A stretch of 64,000 nt of DNA from Luteibacter anthropi (GCF_011759365.1 NZ_JAARLZ010000001.1:248001-312000); one strand, 5' to 3'; positions 1-10,259 are shown, numbered from the stretch's first letter. Notes: generated by a model not told the origin, from the sequence alone. Made by a program: numbers and translations.

Positions 1-1301
<1,301 letters not shown>

Positions 1302-1304
1302 CGT

Positions 1305-1838
1305 TCAGAGCTCTTCGATCGAAACGTTGTGATTGGTATAGATGCAGATATCGCCAGCGATCTTGAGCGCTTTTTCGGCGATCGTGCGTGCATCCATGTC
1401 GGTGTTCTCAAGCAGGGCCAGCGCGGCGGACTGCGCATAGGGGCCGCCCGAACCGATGGCGATGAGGCCGTGCTCGGGTTCCAGCACGTCGCCGTTGCCC
1501 GAGATGATCAGCGAGGCCTCGCGGTCGGCCACGGCCAGCATGGCTTCCAGGCGACCCAGGCGACGGTCGGTGCGCCATTCCTTGGCCATCTCGACGGCGG
1601 CGCGGGTGAGGTTGTAGCCGTGCTTGACCAGCTTCTCCTCGAACAGCTCGAACAGGGTGAAGGCGTCGGCGGTGGCGCCGGCGAAGCCTGCGAGCACGTC
1701 GCCCCGGCCCAGCCGACGGACCTTGCGGGCGTTGGCCTTCATCACGGTGTTGCCGAGGGTGACCTGACCGTCGCTGCCGATGACGACCTTGTCGCCGCGG
1801 CGGACGCAGACGATGGTCGTGGCGTGCATCGATTCCAT
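1305..1838 (-). CDS. hslV: ATP-dependent protease peptidase subunit HslV
   Basis: This is the threonine peptidase of the HslUV protease, a double hexameric ring related to the proteasome beta subunit. The 177-residue protein contains [24 protein letters not shown] and the C-terminal [11 protein letters not shown] block. The ATG at 1838 is chosen because AAGGAA sits 7 nt upstream; a second in-frame ATG is at 1829. Either start leaves residues before the catalytic threonine (MESMHA or MHA), whereas the E. coli protein has only the initiator Met. The extra residues would have to be removed to free the nucleophile. hslU follows after 3 nt. Confidence 0.97.
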   Translation of the reverse strand: MESMHATTIVCVRRGDKVVIGSDGQVTLGNTVMKANARKVRRLGRGDVLAGFAGATADAFTLFELFEEKLVKHGYNLTRAAVEMAKEWRTDRRLGRLEAMLAVADREASLIISGNGDVLEPEHGLIAIGSGGPYAQSAALALLENTDMDARTIAEKALKIAGDICIYTNHNVSIEEL

Positions 1839-1906
1839 GGTGCGTTCCTTGGGGGAGAGGCCCAACGTGGGGCCGGAAGGCGGTCCGGGCAAGTGCCGAA
1901 AATGCG

Positions 1907-2788
1907 TCACGACTTCCGTTTGGCCCGGGGATGGGCGGCGTCGTAGACCTTCGCCAGGTGCTGGAAATCGAGGTGGGTGTAGATCTGGGTGGTGGCGATG
2001 TCCGCATGGCCCAGCAGCTCCTGCACCGAACGCAGGTCGCCGGAGGACTCCAGCATGTGGCTGGCGAAGGTGTGCCGGAGCATGTGCGGATGGACGTGGC
2101 GGGACAGCCCGGCCGAGAGCAGGCTGAGGCGCTTCTGCACGGTACGCGGATGGATGGGCAGCCCGGCCCGGCCCTTGAACACGGCCTGCTCCGGTGCGTT
2201 GCCACCCTGCGCGGCGAGGTTGCGCAGGGCCGTGACGGCGTAACGGCCCACGGGGAGGATGCGTGTCTTGTTGCCCTTGCCGAGCACCCTCACCTGCCCG
2301 TCGTCCAGGTCGAGGTCGCCCCAGCGCAGGCCGCACAGCTCCGAAAGACGCAGGCCGCTCGAATAGAGCAGTTCCAGCATGGCCGTGTCGCGCGGTGCGT
2401 GGGCGTCGTCGAGCGTGGTCTCCACCAGTTGCTTGGCTTCGTCCACGTCGAGTACGTGCGGAAGCTTGCGCCGTACCTTCGGGCCACGAACGCCGGCGGC
2501 CGGATCGTGGGCGAGCCGGCCCTCGCGCTGGAGGTAGCGGAACAGGGTGCGGCAGGCGGAGAGCAGCCGTTGCAGGCTGTTCGGCGCCAGGCCGTAGCGA
2601 TGCTCACGGGCGATCATGCTGCGCAGGCGATCGGGTACCAGGGCGTCGAAGCCGGTGATGCCCTCGGCCTCCATGAAGGCGAGCAGCTTGCCGAGGTCGC
2701 GACGGTAGGCGTCCAGCGTGTGGGCGGACGGTGCCCGCTCCGCCGCGAAGTGGCGGAGGAAGGCCTCGACGGCCTCCTGCGGTGTCAC
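1907..2788 (-). CDS. xerC: Tyrosine recombinase XerC
   Basis: XerC works with XerD at dif to resolve chromosome dimers. The 293-residue product has an N-terminal SAM-like core-binding domain (about 1-95) and a C-terminal catalytic domain. Visible catalytic residues are Arg in SSGLRLSEL, Lys in the beta-hairpin VLGKGNK, His and Arg in [10 protein letters not shown], His in LLGHAD, and the nucleophilic Tyr in TTQIYTHL. The start is a GTG at 2788 overlapping the upstream stop as GTGA (2785-2788), which indicates translational coupling. A longer open frame extends upstream through the neighbouring gene but adds unrelated arginine-rich sequence. Length fits the family (about 300). Confidence 0.95.
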   Translation of the reverse strand: MTPQEAVEAFLRHFAAERAPSAHTLDAYRRDLGKLLAFMEAEGITGFDALVPDRLRSMIAREHRYGLAPNSLQRLLSACRTLFRYLQREGRLAHDPAAGVRGPKVRRKLPHVLDVDEAKQLVETTLDDAHAPRDTAMLELLYSSGLRLSELCGLRWGDLDLDDGQVRVLGKGNKTRILPVGRYAVTALRNLAAQGGNAPEQAVFKGRAGLPIHPRTVQKRLSLLSAGLSRHVHPHMLRHTFASHMLESSGDLRSVQELLGHADIATTQIYTHLDFQHLAKVYDAAHPRAKRKS

Positions 2789-3471
2789 GCGGCCTTCCGG
2801 GCCCGTTCGATCGCCGAGCCGACGCTGGTGGAAATCATGTCCAGGAACAACGTGCCCATGCCCGGGTGGAAGCGACCGGCGTCGTTGCTGCCGATGGCCA
2901 GCATGGCGTCGCGGCCGATGCGCATGAGGGCGGCCGAGCGCACCTCCCCGGCTTCCTCGCCGAACAGGCGATGCAGTTTCTCGGGCGCGAGGCGGCCGGC
3001 GACCGGGTCGCCGTGTTCGAGGAACGAGGCAAACTCCGGCAGGCCGGCACTGCCGCGCGCTTCGCGCAGCAGCCACGGTTCGTCGGGCAGGCCGGCGAGG
3101 TCGCCGAAGAAGACCAGGCGCACGCGCTCGGAGCCGAAGTCGTCGGTGAGCCGGCGGACCACGCTGCGCACGGTTTCCGCGATGTCGCCCGCGCTGAGCA
3201 GGGCCAGCATGAGGCTGTGTACGCGGCGCATCAGCGTTTCGTTCTCGCCGGCCACGGTGGACAGCTCGCGCAGCCGGGTTTCGAGTTCGGTGTTCTTCTC
3301 GCGCAGGCTGCGCAGCTGGTGCACGGCCAGCGAGGTGGCCGGACCATTGCGCGTGGGCAGCACGAGCAGGTCGGCCAGGTCGGGGTGATCGGCCAGGAAG
3401 TCCGGATGCCGGCGCAGGTAGGACGCCACGGTAATCGGCTCGATGTCGCCTTCGATCGCGGTCTCGCTCAT
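2785..3471 (-). CDS. DUF484 family protein (YigA-like)
   Basis: The 228-residue protein begins [12 protein letters not shown]. It has the DUF484 hallmarks: [19 protein letters not shown] near the N terminus, a coiled-coil stretch ([18 protein letters not shown]), and a GAF-like C-terminal half ending in [20 protein letters not shown]. The function of the family is not established. Its place between dapF and xerC is conserved in gammaproteobacteria. An upstream in-frame ATG at 3486 exists, but AAGGA lies 7 nt before the ATG at 3471, so the latter is preferred. The stop overlaps the xerC start by 4 nt. Confidence 0.9.
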   Translation of the reverse strand: MSETAIEGDIEPITVASYLRRHPDFLADHPDLADLLVLPTRNGPATSLAVHQLRSLREKNTELETRLRELSTVAGENETLMRRVHSLMLALLSAGDIAETVRSVVRRLTDDFGSERVRLVFFGDLAGLPDEPWLLREARGSAGLPEFASFLEHGDPVAGRLAPEKLHRLFGEEAGEVRSAALMRIGRDAMLAIGSNDAGRFHPGMGTLFLDMISTSVGSAIERARKAA

Positions 3472-3529
3472 GGGGCTGTCCTTCATCTGCTGCGTGCCTG
3501 ACCCAGTGTGCCGCGTTCGGAGGCTGACG

Positions 3530-4357
3530 TCACACCTCGCCTTCGAAGACGAAGGCGGCCGGACCGGTCATCCATAGCGTATGGCCTGGACCCTCCCACG
3601 CCATGGTGAGCGTGCCGCCGGGAAGCTCGACATGCACGGTGTCGCCGGCAAGACCCAGGACGCGTGCCACGGCGGCGGCCGCGCAGGCGCCGGTGCCGCA
3701 GGCGCGTGTCCAGCCACTGCCGCGCTCGTGCACGCGAAGGCGCAGGCGATCGGGCCCCAGGCGCTGGGCGAAACCGATGTTGGCGCCTTCCGGGAAGACG
3801 GGGTGACGCGTGAGTTTCGGCCCGAGCTGGTCGACACGCGGGTCGGCGACATCATCGACGAAGATCACGCCGTGGGGGTTGCCCATGGAGACGGCGCCGA
3901 AGGTGGCCTCGTCGCCGTCCACGTCGAGCGTGTAGGTCGAATGCGCCGGGCGGTCGAGCGGGATATGCGCGGGCGTGAAATCCGGTTCGCCCATATCCAC
4001 CGTGACCATGTCCGCTCCGAGCACGCGCACGGTGACCGGCCCGGACGGGCTTTCGAGCCTGACCGGCACGTCGCGCTCGATGGCGCCATCGCGATAAAGC
4101 CAGGCCGCCACGCAACGCACGCCGTTGCCGCACTGGCCCGAGGGCGAGCCGTCGGCGTTCCAGATGCCGTAATAAAACGCACAGGAGGGATCGCGCGCCG
4201 GCTCGATGCTGATGAGCTGGTCGAAGCCGATGCCTGTCTGGCGGTCGGCCAGCGCGGCGATGCGCGCCGCGTCGGGGACGCGGCCGGCATCGTCACGCCA
4301 GTCCACGATGGCGAAATCGTTGCCGATCCCATGCATCTTGGTGAAGCGGGAGGGCAT
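3530..4357 (-). CDS. dapF: Diaminopimelate epimerase
   Basis: DapF interconverts LL- and meso-diaminopimelate in lysine and peptidoglycan synthesis. The 275-residue protein begins MPSRFTKMHGIGNDF. It has the two catalytic cysteines of the PLP-independent mechanism, Cys76 in GQCGNGVRC and Cys220 in ACGTGACAA. Other signatures are SMGNPHGV and ANIGFAQ. Length matches the family. It lies 6 nt after the lptM stop, in the conserved lptM-dapF pair. No lysA gene lies between them. Confidence 0.97.
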   Translation of the reverse strand: MPSRFTKMHGIGNDFAIVDWRDDAGRVPDAARIAALADRQTGIGFDQLISIEPARDPSCAFYYGIWNADGSPSGQCGNGVRCVAAWLYRDGAIERDVPVRLESPSGPVTVRVLGADMVTVDMGEPDFTPAHIPLDRPAHSTYTLDVDGDEATFGAVSMGNPHGVIFVDDVADPRVDQLGPKLTRHPVFPEGANIGFAQRLGPDRLRLRVHERGSGWTRACGTGACAAAAVARVLGLAGDTVHVELPGGTLTMAWEGPGHTLWMTGPAAFVFEGEV

Positions 4358-4363
4358 GGCGGC

Positions 4364-4579
4364 TTACTGGTGGATGATCGGGTTGAACGGCGACATCGTG
4401 GTGCTCACGGGCGCGGGGCCCTGCACCGTGGACGCGGCAGCCGGATGCGGAACGGCCTGTGGCTTGGCGGTGCTGCCCGGCGCAGGCGGAGGCGGCATGA
4501 ACAGCGGGCCCTTGTTGCCGCAGCCCGACAGGGCGACGACGGCAATGAGGAGGGCGCATGGGAGGATCGATCGGCGCAT
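4364..4579 (-). CDS. lptM: LptM/YifL-type small lipoprotein (LPS translocon maturation)
   Basis: A 71-residue lipoprotein with a signal peptide ending in the lipobox LSGC (Cys20). The cysteine is followed at once by GNKGPLF, the short signature of LptM (formerly YifL). In E. coli LptM assists disulfide maturation of LptD in the outer membrane. The rest is a proline/alanine-rich tail of low complexity. AGGGA lies 7 nt before the ATG. Position upstream of dapF matches the usual context. The functional call rests on the signature and context only. Confidence 0.88.
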   Translation of the reverse strand: MRRSILPCALLIAVVALSGCGNKGPLFMPPPPAPGSTAKPQAVPHPAAASTVQGPAPVSTTMSPFNPIIHQ

Positions 4580-4623
4580 GGTCGGTTCCCTGGAAACGAG
4601 GGCCAGTATAGCCCCGTGACCGC

Positions 4624-5094
4624 TCAGAGCTGCTTCTCGAAACGCAGGGCGTCGGTGCCGTCGGCGTAATACGCCGCGTACTCGCCGATCTTTTCGTAGC
4701 CCAGACGCTCGTAGAGGCGGATGGCGACGCCGTTGTCCTTGCGTACTTCAAGGCGCAGCGAGCGGCAGCCACGCTGGCGTGCCGATACCTCGGAAGCCTC
4801 GATCAGCGCCGAGCCCACGCCCTTGCCCTGGGCCGCCGGCTGGGTGGCGAGGGAGTACAGGCGTGCCACGGTGGTGCCCTTGCGGAAGAACACCACGGCG
4901 GTACCGAGGAAACGGCGGTGATTGGCGCTGGCCACCAGGACCAGGGCGGTTTCGCTGTCGAGGTGCTTGCGGTACTGGGCGCGGCTCAGGCGATCCTGGG
5001 CGAAACTCGATTCCTCGAGCGCGACCAGGTCGTCGAGATCGCTGACTTCGGCGCGACGAACGCGTACCGCGGCGGTAACCGGGGGTGGACGCAT
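4624..5094 (-). CDS. GNAT family N-acetyltransferase
   Basis: A 156-residue GCN5-related acetyltransferase. Motif A (acetyl-CoA pyrophosphate binding) is seen as YSLATQPAAQGKGVGSALIEA, and motif B as VRKDNGVAIRLYERLGYEKIG, as in the RimI class. The substrate cannot be read from sequence. It is divergently placed, 244 bp from a RimK-like ATP-grasp gene. Comparative genomics has linked RLAN/RimK ATP-grasp ligases with GNAT enzymes, so a shared peptide- or amino-acid-modifying role is a reasonable inference. The ATG at 5094 has GGAG 11 nt upstream, a rather long spacing. Confidence 0.85.
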   Translation of the reverse strand: MRPPPVTAAVRVRRAEVSDLDDLVALEESSFAQDRLSRAQYRKHLDSETALVLVASANHRRFLGTAVVFFRKGTTVARLYSLATQPAAQGKGVGSALIEASEVSARQRGCRSLRLEVRKDNGVAIRLYERLGYEKIGEYAAYYADGTDALRFEKQL

Positions 5095-5338
5095 GCGTGA
5101 TGGAACTCCGGCGCGGGTGGGACAGGACGGCTGCGGAGCCGGACAGGGGTATTCGGCAAGCGCGGCACTGTAGACCCCTCGCCCCCATCGATCAATGACT
5201 TTTTCATGAACCCGTTCAATCGGGCTTCAGCGCCCCGGCTTGTGCGTCGTGGCAGCGGGGAACACACTGCCGGCACCGGCGAAACGCGGCGGCCCGATGT
5301 CGGGCCCCGGACACGGAATCGTCGTTTGCTGAGGTCTC

Positions 5339-6823
5339 ATGAGCCGGCTCGTCATCGTCGTGGAGAAAGCCTCGGACTGGGGCTCGTACTACCCTTCAGC
5401 CGACGTCGTCAGTGCCATGGATTACCTCCGCGAGCCCATCGGTGGCGACGACGAGCGCACCCATGTCATCAACCTGTGCCGCAGCTACAAGTACCTGGGC
5501 ACCGGTTACTACGTGTCACTGCTGGCCGAGGCCCGCGGCCACAAGGTGATCCCCTCGGTGCGCACGGTGAACGACCTGCGCCGTCGTTCGCTCTATGGCC
5601 TTGACATCGACGACCTCAACCAGAGGCTGCAGAAGTTCCTGCCGGCCGGCGGTCGCGACACCACTGATTTCGGTGTCCTGGTCTACTTCGGCGAAACCGC
5701 CTATCCCGACCTGCAGGATCTCGCCCGCCAGGTCTTCGACATGTTCCCCTGCCCGCTCATGCGCATCGAGTTCGAGCGCGAGCGGATCTGGCAGGTGACG
5801 GCGGTGAAGCCGGTGGGCCTGCATACGCTGGACGACGCCCAGGAAGACGCCTTCGCTGCCGCGCTGGAGAAGTTCTCGCGAAAGATATGGCGCAAGCCGC
5901 GTACACGCCGCCGCTATCGCTACGACATCGCGATGCTGGTCGACCCCAACGAGGCCATGCCGCCGTCGAACCGCAAGGCGCTGAAGCATTTTGTCGAGGC
6001 GGGCAAGCACCTGGGCATCGAGGTCGATCCGATCGGCAAGAACGACTACCAGCGCCTGGCCGAGTACGACGGCCTGTTCATCCGCGAAACCACGGCCAGC
6101 GACAACCACACCTACCGCTTCGCGCATCGCGCGGAGAAGGAAGGCATGGTGGTGATGGATGATCCGACCTCGATCCTGCGTTGCACGAACAAGATCTTCC
6201 TTAACGACCTGATGGTCTCGCGCAAGCTCGCCACGCCAACCACCGAGATCATCTATCGCGACGACCCGAAGCAGCTGCGCGAACTGCCGGACCGGCTGGG
6301 CCTGCCGCTGGTGCTGAAGATCCCGGACGGTTCGTTCTCGCGCGGCGTGGTGAAGGTGGAAAGCCGCGAAGCACTGGAAAAAGCGGCCGGCGAGCTGTTT
6401 TCGCACAGCGCCCTGCTCATCGCACAGGAATACCTCTACACGGAATTCGACTGGCGTATCGGCGTGCTCAACCACGAGCCCTTGTATGCATGCCAGTACT
6501 TCATGTCGCGCGGCCACTGGCAGATCTACAACCACGGTGCCAAGGGCACGGCGAAATCCGGCGGCTTCCGCACGGTGCCCGTGCGCGATGCGCCCAGCGA
6601 AGTGGTGAAGCTGGCGCTCAAGGCAACGCAGACCATCGGCGACGGCATCTACGGCGTCGACCTGAAACAGGTAGGCGAGCGCCCGGTAGTGATCGAGGTC
6701 AACGACAACCCGTCCATCGACGCAGGCGTGGAAGACGCCTACCTGGGCGAAGACCTCTACCTGCGCATCATGCAGGAATTCCTCCGCCGCCTCGAAATGA
6801 AACGCCTCGGCCTAAGCACCTGA
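5339..6823 (+). CDS. RimK family ATP-grasp ligase with RLAN-type N-terminal domain
   Basis: A 494-residue protein. The N-terminal half (about 1-200) starts MSRLVIVVEKASDWGSYYP and matches the RimK-like ATP-grasp N-terminal (RLAN) type. The C-terminal half (about 210-490) is an ATP-grasp fold, with the nucleotide-binding segment LPLVLKIPDGSFSRGVVKV and the metal-binding end VIEVNDNPSIDAG. Such enzymes form amide bonds by way of an acyl-phosphate; the substrate here is unknown. GAGG lies 4-5 nt before the ATG. The gene is monocistronic and is followed by a long non-coding repeat. Confidence 0.88.
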   Translation: MSRLVIVVEKASDWGSYYPSADVVSAMDYLREPIGGDDERTHVINLCRSYKYLGTGYYVSLLAEARGHKVIPSVRTVNDLRRRSLYGLDIDDLNQRLQKFLPAGGRDTTDFGVLVYFGETAYPDLQDLARQVFDMFPCPLMRIEFERERIWQVTAVKPVGLHTLDDAQEDAFAAALEKFSRKIWRKPRTRRRYRYDIAMLVDPNEAMPPSNRKALKHFVEAGKHLGIEVDPIGKNDYQRLAEYDGLFIRETTASDNHTYRFAHRAEKEGMVVMDDPTSILRCTNKIFLNDLMVSRKLATPTTEIIYRDDPKQLRELPDRLGLPLVLKIPDGSFSRGVVKVESREALEKAAGELFSHSALLIAQEYLYTEFDWRIGVLNHEPLYACQYFMSRGHWQIYNHGAKGTAKSGGFRTVPVRDAPSEVVKLALKATQTIGDGIYGVDLKQVGERPVVIEVNDNPSIDAGVEDAYLGEDLYLRIMQEFLRRLEMKRLGLST

Positions 6824-6835
6824 CCCCACCACCCT

Positions 6836-7380
6836 GTAGGAGCGCGCCCCGCGCGCGACCATTTGAAACGTGACATCTCCGAATGAGAAGGCTTCCCTAC
6901 CGAAGGTGTAGGAGCCGATCGCATCGGCGATGTTGCGCTCCGTAGGAATGCAGCCCTTGTGGTGTCTCGCTCCGTAGCAAGGGCTCGCCTATCAGCCTCG
7001 CATCGGCGCTCATACGTGGCGGAGCAGAGGCGACGGGTGCGGCCCTTGGCGCTCCGGCCTGCGGTGTCCCTCGGGAAAGGAGGAGCCGCTGCGCGGCTCA
7101 GTGTTTTGATGGCTCGCGCCCCTTCGGGCACGGGGAGCGGGCGGGGCTTTTCGACTCGGCCTCCGTGCCTCGGCGAAAAGGGCCGGCCTTCCTGGCCGGC
7201 CCCGCTACGCGGCCTTATCCGCCCACTCCCCTCACCTCCATCAGTCGCGCCAAGGGCCGCCCCCGCCGCCTCTCCATACGTGATCGCAGGCTGTTGTAGG
7301 AGCGCGCCTGCGCGCGACCGGTTGTCGCGAAAATTTTCATCGTTTCGATATCACCGGTCGCGCGCAAGGCGCGCTCCTAC
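6836..7380. repeat. Long structured intergenic repeat, copy A
   Basis: This fills the 564-bp gap between two convergent genes. A second copy lies at 53553-54096. The element is framed by REP palindromes: GTAG-headed at 6836-6860, and an inverted pair at 7296-7380. A further hairpin of a different REP type, GCCGATCGCATCGGC, is at 6914-6928. Hairpins occur throughout, for example GAGCCGC/GCGGCTC around 7084-7100. At 7132-7231 a 13-bp stem (one mismatch; 7132-7144 with 7219-7231) encloses three hairpins: 7147-7153/7174-7180, 7181-7188/7194-7201 and 7202-7205/7209-7212. The last 200 bp match copy B with only two or three differences; the left 300 bp are more diverged. No credible protein is encoded. 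Confidence 0.85.
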
Positions 7381-7387
7381 ATGAAAC

Positions 7388-7603
7388 TCAGCGGCGCAGG
7401 AGTGCCGCCAGCAGCTCCAGCGGCAGCTTCGGCCGCATCGCCAGCAACACGCTTGCCGGCGCCAGCACCAGCCAGAACAACGGCGACCAGCCCAAGGCGT
7501 CGCTGCGCGCGGACAACGGGGTGAGCACCAGCAGCAGGCTGCCCACGGCCAGCCAGGCCAGGGCGATAAGGGCGCGAAGGCGGTGCGGCGAGAGCGTGTT
7601 CAT
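7388..7603 (-). CDS. Small two-helix membrane protein
   Basis: A 71-residue protein starting MNTLSPHRLRALIALAWLAV. It has two hydrophobic segments (about residues 9-29 and 40-57) and an arginine-ended tail. AGGAA lies 7 nt before the ATG at 7603, which supports this short frame over the much longer open frame that runs antisense to aroE. I do not recognise a family. It converges on the preceding ligase gene across the repeat and is divergent from aroE. Confidence 0.65.
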   Translation of the reverse strand: MNTLSPHRLRALIALAWLAVGSLLLVLTPLSARSDALGWSPLFWLVLAPASVLLAMRPKLPLELLAALLRR

Positions 7604-7738
7604 GGCGGGATTCCTGCCGGTGGTGGTGGGGCCTAAGGTAGGCAGCCCCTGTCTCACGGGTCGCGACAGCCCTTCCACCGCCGCATTGCTAGAATCCGTC
7701 CGCCGGACATGGTGTCCGGCCAAGAGCCAGGAGAGTCC

Positions 7739-8575
7739 ATGAGCGTCGAAGCTCGTCGTTACGCCGTGTTCGGTCATCCGATCGCGCATTCGCTGTCCCC
7801 CGAAATCCATTCGGCTTTCGCGAAACAGCTGGGTATCGCCCTCGATTACCGTGTCATCGACGCCGCGCCCGTGGTCTTCGAAGCCGAGGTCCGTCGCTTC
7901 TTTGCCGAAGGCGGCCATGGGGCCAACGTCACCATGCCCCACAAGCTGGTGGCGCTCGCCATGGCCGACGAGGTGACCGAGGCGGCGAAGCGCGCCGGTG
8001 CCGCGAACACTCTTACCCATCTGGGCAATGGTCGCATCGAGGCTCACAACACCGATGGCAGCGGCTTTGTCCGTGACATCACCGAACGCCACGGCTTTGA
8101 CCTGCGTGGTCACGACGCGCTGCTGCTCGGTGCCGGCGGCGCGGCCAAGGCCGTAGCCTGGGCCCTGATGGATGCTGGCGTAAAGACGCTGACCATCGTC
8201 AACCGCACGCCCGAGCGCGCCGACGAGCTTGCCGATGCCATCGGCGAACCTGCGCGTTGCCACACGCGTTACTGGGACGGCCTGGACGGCGAGTGCTTCG
8301 ATCTCGTGGTCAACGCCACGTCTATCGGTTTCGACGGTGGCAAGTTCGACCTGCCGATGTCCATCGTGCAGGACCATTCCACCGCCTACGACATCTGCTA
8401 CGGCACCGCGGCTGCCGGCTTCAAGGGCTGGGCGGTTGCCGCTGGCGTGCGTCCGGACTGGTTCCGCGACGGCCTGGGCATGCTGATCGAACAGGCTGCC
8501 GACGGCTTCGAGCGCTGGCACGGCCAGCGTCCGGATACGGATCCGGTCTACCGCGAATTGCGCCAGCGCTTCTGA
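7739..8575 (+). CDS. aroE: Shikimate dehydrogenase (NADP+)
   Basis: AroE reduces 3-dehydroshikimate to shikimate in chorismate synthesis. The 278-residue protein has the substrate-binding HSLSPEIH, the catalytic lysine in NVTMPHK, the NADP-binding GAGGAAKA and NRTPERA, and VNATSIG. AGGAG lies 5 nt before the ATG at 7739. An upstream GTG/ATG adds residues with no family match. The next gene starts 2 nt after the stop. Confidence 0.97.
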   Translation: MSVEARRYAVFGHPIAHSLSPEIHSAFAKQLGIALDYRVIDAAPVVFEAEVRRFFAEGGHGANVTMPHKLVALAMADEVTEAAKRAGAANTLTHLGNGRIEAHNTDGSGFVRDITERHGFDLRGHDALLLGAGGAAKAVAWALMDAGVKTLTIVNRTPERADELADAIGEPARCHTRYWDGLDGECFDLVVNATSIGFDGGKFDLPMSIVQDHSTAYDICYGTAAAGFKGWAVAAGVRPDWFRDGLGMLIEQAADGFERWHGQRPDTDPVYRELRQRF

Positions 8576-8577
8576 GC

Positions 8578-8838
8578 ATGGCTCTTGCCTGCCGCCCCGG
8601 GTGTGGCGCGTGCTGCATCGCTCCGTCGATCAGCTCGCCCATTCCCGGCATGCCCAACGGCAAGCTGGCAGGCGTTCGCTGCATCCAGCTCACGGCGGAC
8701 AATCGCTGCGCCATCTTCGGTCGTCCCGAACGGCCGAAGGTGTGTGGCGGCCTGCGTCCCGAACAGGAGATGTGCGGGACGGACAACACGTATGCCATGG
8801 CCTGGCTCACCCAACTGGAACGCATGACGGCAGCCTGA
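8578..8838 (+). CDS. YkgJ family cysteine cluster protein
   Basis: An 86-residue cytoplasmic protein starting [13 protein letters not shown]. It has the cysteine cluster of the YkgJ family: CxxxCGACC, a central Cys before IQLTADNRC, then VCGGLRP and MCG. These are thought to bind a metal or Fe-S centre, but no reaction is established. The gene follows aroE with a 2-nt gap, so it is probably co-transcribed. Longer frames that extend through aroE are shadows. Confidence 0.85.
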   Translation: MALACRPGCGACCIAPSISSPIPGMPNGKLAGVRCIQLTADNRCAIFGRPERPKVCGGLRPEQEMCGTDNTYAMAWLTQLERMTAA

Positions 8839-8914
8839 TCATTCCGTCGCTTGTCTCGCCTGCGGCCAGGGAGCACCCTACGCCACCAGCCATCGATGGC
8901 TTGAGAGGGTGATC

Positions 8915-9298
8915 ATGAAATCAGCAGGAATTTACGCACTGACGTCCTTGGTGTGGTTGATCGCTCAAAGCGCGTTCGCGGCACCACAAACGCAGAAAGG
9001 CGTGGATGCGGCGGCGCCATCGACGGGTGATGGTACGAGCACGTCGCCCTATCCAGCAGATGCCATCGCCGCAAAGCACGAAGGTCTTGTCGTCGTAAAA
9101 ACCTTTGTGGATACCGAAGGCACAGCATCCCGCGCAACGGTTGAGAAATCGTCCGGGTATCCGGAGTTGGACGATGCCGCGAAGAAGATGGTGACGCAGC
9201 ACCATTTCAATCCGCATGTTGGCAAGGACGGCAAGCCGGATTCGGGTTACGCAATCATTCCCGTGAAGTTTGCGCTACCCCCATCGAAGTCTTCCTGA
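8915..9298 (+). CDS. Secreted TonB C-terminal-domain protein
   Basis: A 127-residue protein with a signal peptide (cleavage after SAFA, about residue 22) followed by a TonB C-terminal-like domain: YPADAIAAKHEGLVVVKTFVD, then YPELDDAAKKMV and HHFNP. It lacks the N-terminal membrane anchor and proline-rich spacer of real energy transducers, so it is a periplasmic TonB-C stand-alone domain. AGAGG lies 6 nt before the ATG at 8915; an upstream GTG at 8909 would add two residues. Role unknown. Confidence 0.75.
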   Translation: MKSAGIYALTSLVWLIAQSAFAAPQTQKGVDAAAPSTGDGTSTSPYPADAIAAKHEGLVVVKTFVDTEGTASRATVEKSSGYPELDDAAKKMVTQHHFNPHVGKDGKPDSGYAIIPVKFALPPSKSS

Positions 9299-9440
9299 GG
9301 ATGAGTAGCGATGCATGATTGAGGGCAACGATGGGGTCATCGATGGATAGCCGTTCCCTATGGCGGGTGTTGAATCAATCGATTGGTCTTGCCATCCCCT
9401 GAGATGGACACTCCCCTGATCAACCACAGGGAATCCCGCC

Positions 9441-9929
9441 ATGCAGTCCATCTACGAGCACCAGCTGCGCACCATCGACGGCGATATCGTGTCCATGGAC
9501 ACCTATCGTGGCAAGGCGCTGCTTATCGTCAACGTGGCCTCACGCTGCCAGTTCACGCCGCAATACCAGGGCCTGGAAGCGATGTACCAGCGTATGCGCG
9601 GGCAGGATTTCGAGATCCTCGGTTTTCCCTGTGACCAGTTCGGAAACCAGGAGCCGGGTGCGGACGCCGAGATCAAATCGTTCTGTGACCTTACCTATGG
9701 CGTGACCTTTCCGATGTTCTCCAAGGTGGAGGTCAATGGCGCCGGGACGCACCCGTTGTTCGCTTCGTTGAAGCATGCCGCGCCCGGCCTGCTCGGGGCG
9801 GAGGACATCAAGTGGAACTTCACCAAGTTCCTTGTCGATCGTTCGGGCAGGGTGATCAAGCGCTATGCGCCGGCTTTTACGCCGGACTTCATCGAACGCG
9901 AGCTGGCCAGCGCCGCCCTGGTGCATTGA
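9441..9929 (+). CDS. Glutathione peroxidase family (thiol peroxidase)
   Basis: A 162-residue GPx-fold peroxidase that reduces hydroperoxides, probably with thioredoxin as reductant, as for most bacterial Cys-GPx enzymes. It has the peroxidatic Cys in NVASRCQFTPQY (Cys36, in place of selenocysteine), then FPCDQFGNQEPG, and WNFTKFLVDRSG carrying the Trp/Asn of the catalytic tetrad. A second cysteine is in FPCDQF. Length matches BsaA/BtuE homologues. The gene stands alone and converges with the lipoprotein gene downstream. Confidence 0.93.
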   Translation: MQSIYEHQLRTIDGDIVSMDTYRGKALLIVNVASRCQFTPQYQGLEAMYQRMRGQDFEILGFPCDQFGNQEPGADAEIKSFCDLTYGVTFPMFSKVEVNGAGTHPLFASLKHAAPGLLGAEDIKWNFTKFLVDRSGRVIKRYAPAFTPDFIERELASAALVH

Positions 9930-9935
9930 GCTGTG

Positions 9936-10259
9936 TTACTTCGGCGCCAGTGCCGTCACGCTATGCGGACACGTATAGGTTGCCCGGTACTGGTAGCTCG
10001 ACTTGCCGTGCTGGTCGACGCCGGTAGTCACTGGCGTGGCCAGCACCAGGTGGATCGTATCCACCTGTGGTGACTGGCACGACTCGCGGGCCTGTGCAAT
10101 GCAGGGCTGTTCGGTCATGGCGTCCGTCGTACAGGAGACGGCGATGGGAGCCACATGGTGTGTGACCACGGCTACCGGCGGCGGGGATGACGTGGCGCAC
10201 GCGGCCAGCCATGCCGGCGCGATGGCGATACCCAGGAAACGCAACGCGGAACGACGCAT
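9936..10259 (-). CDS. Small lipoprotein, unknown function
   Basis: A 107-residue protein with a signal peptide and lipobox LAAC (Cys21). The mature part has four further cysteines (VSCTTD, QPCIAQ, ESCQSP and YTCPHS), which suggests periplasmic disulfides. No family is recognised. It ends 6 nt from the end of the convergent peroxidase gene. A long GC-rich frame covers the opposite strand, but the lipobox supports the minus strand as coding. Confidence 0.7.
   Translation of the reverse strand: MRRSALRFLGIAIAPAWLAACATSSPPPVAVVTHHVAPIAVSCTTDAMTEQPCIAQARESCQSPQVDTIHLVLATPVTTGVDQHGKSSYQYRATYTCPHSVTALAPK

Noticed and set aside
6950-6995. AGCCCTTG/CAAGGGCT stem in repeat copy A
   Set aside because: It pairs in copy A, but the same positions in copy B give three mismatches in eight. 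I do not count it as a conserved stem.
6757-7131. Open frame inside repeat copy A with a partial counterpart in copy B
   Set aside because: The counterpart in copy B (53540-53746) is frameshifted relative to it and shares only a short stretch, while RNA-like stems are kept. This fits non-coding DNA.
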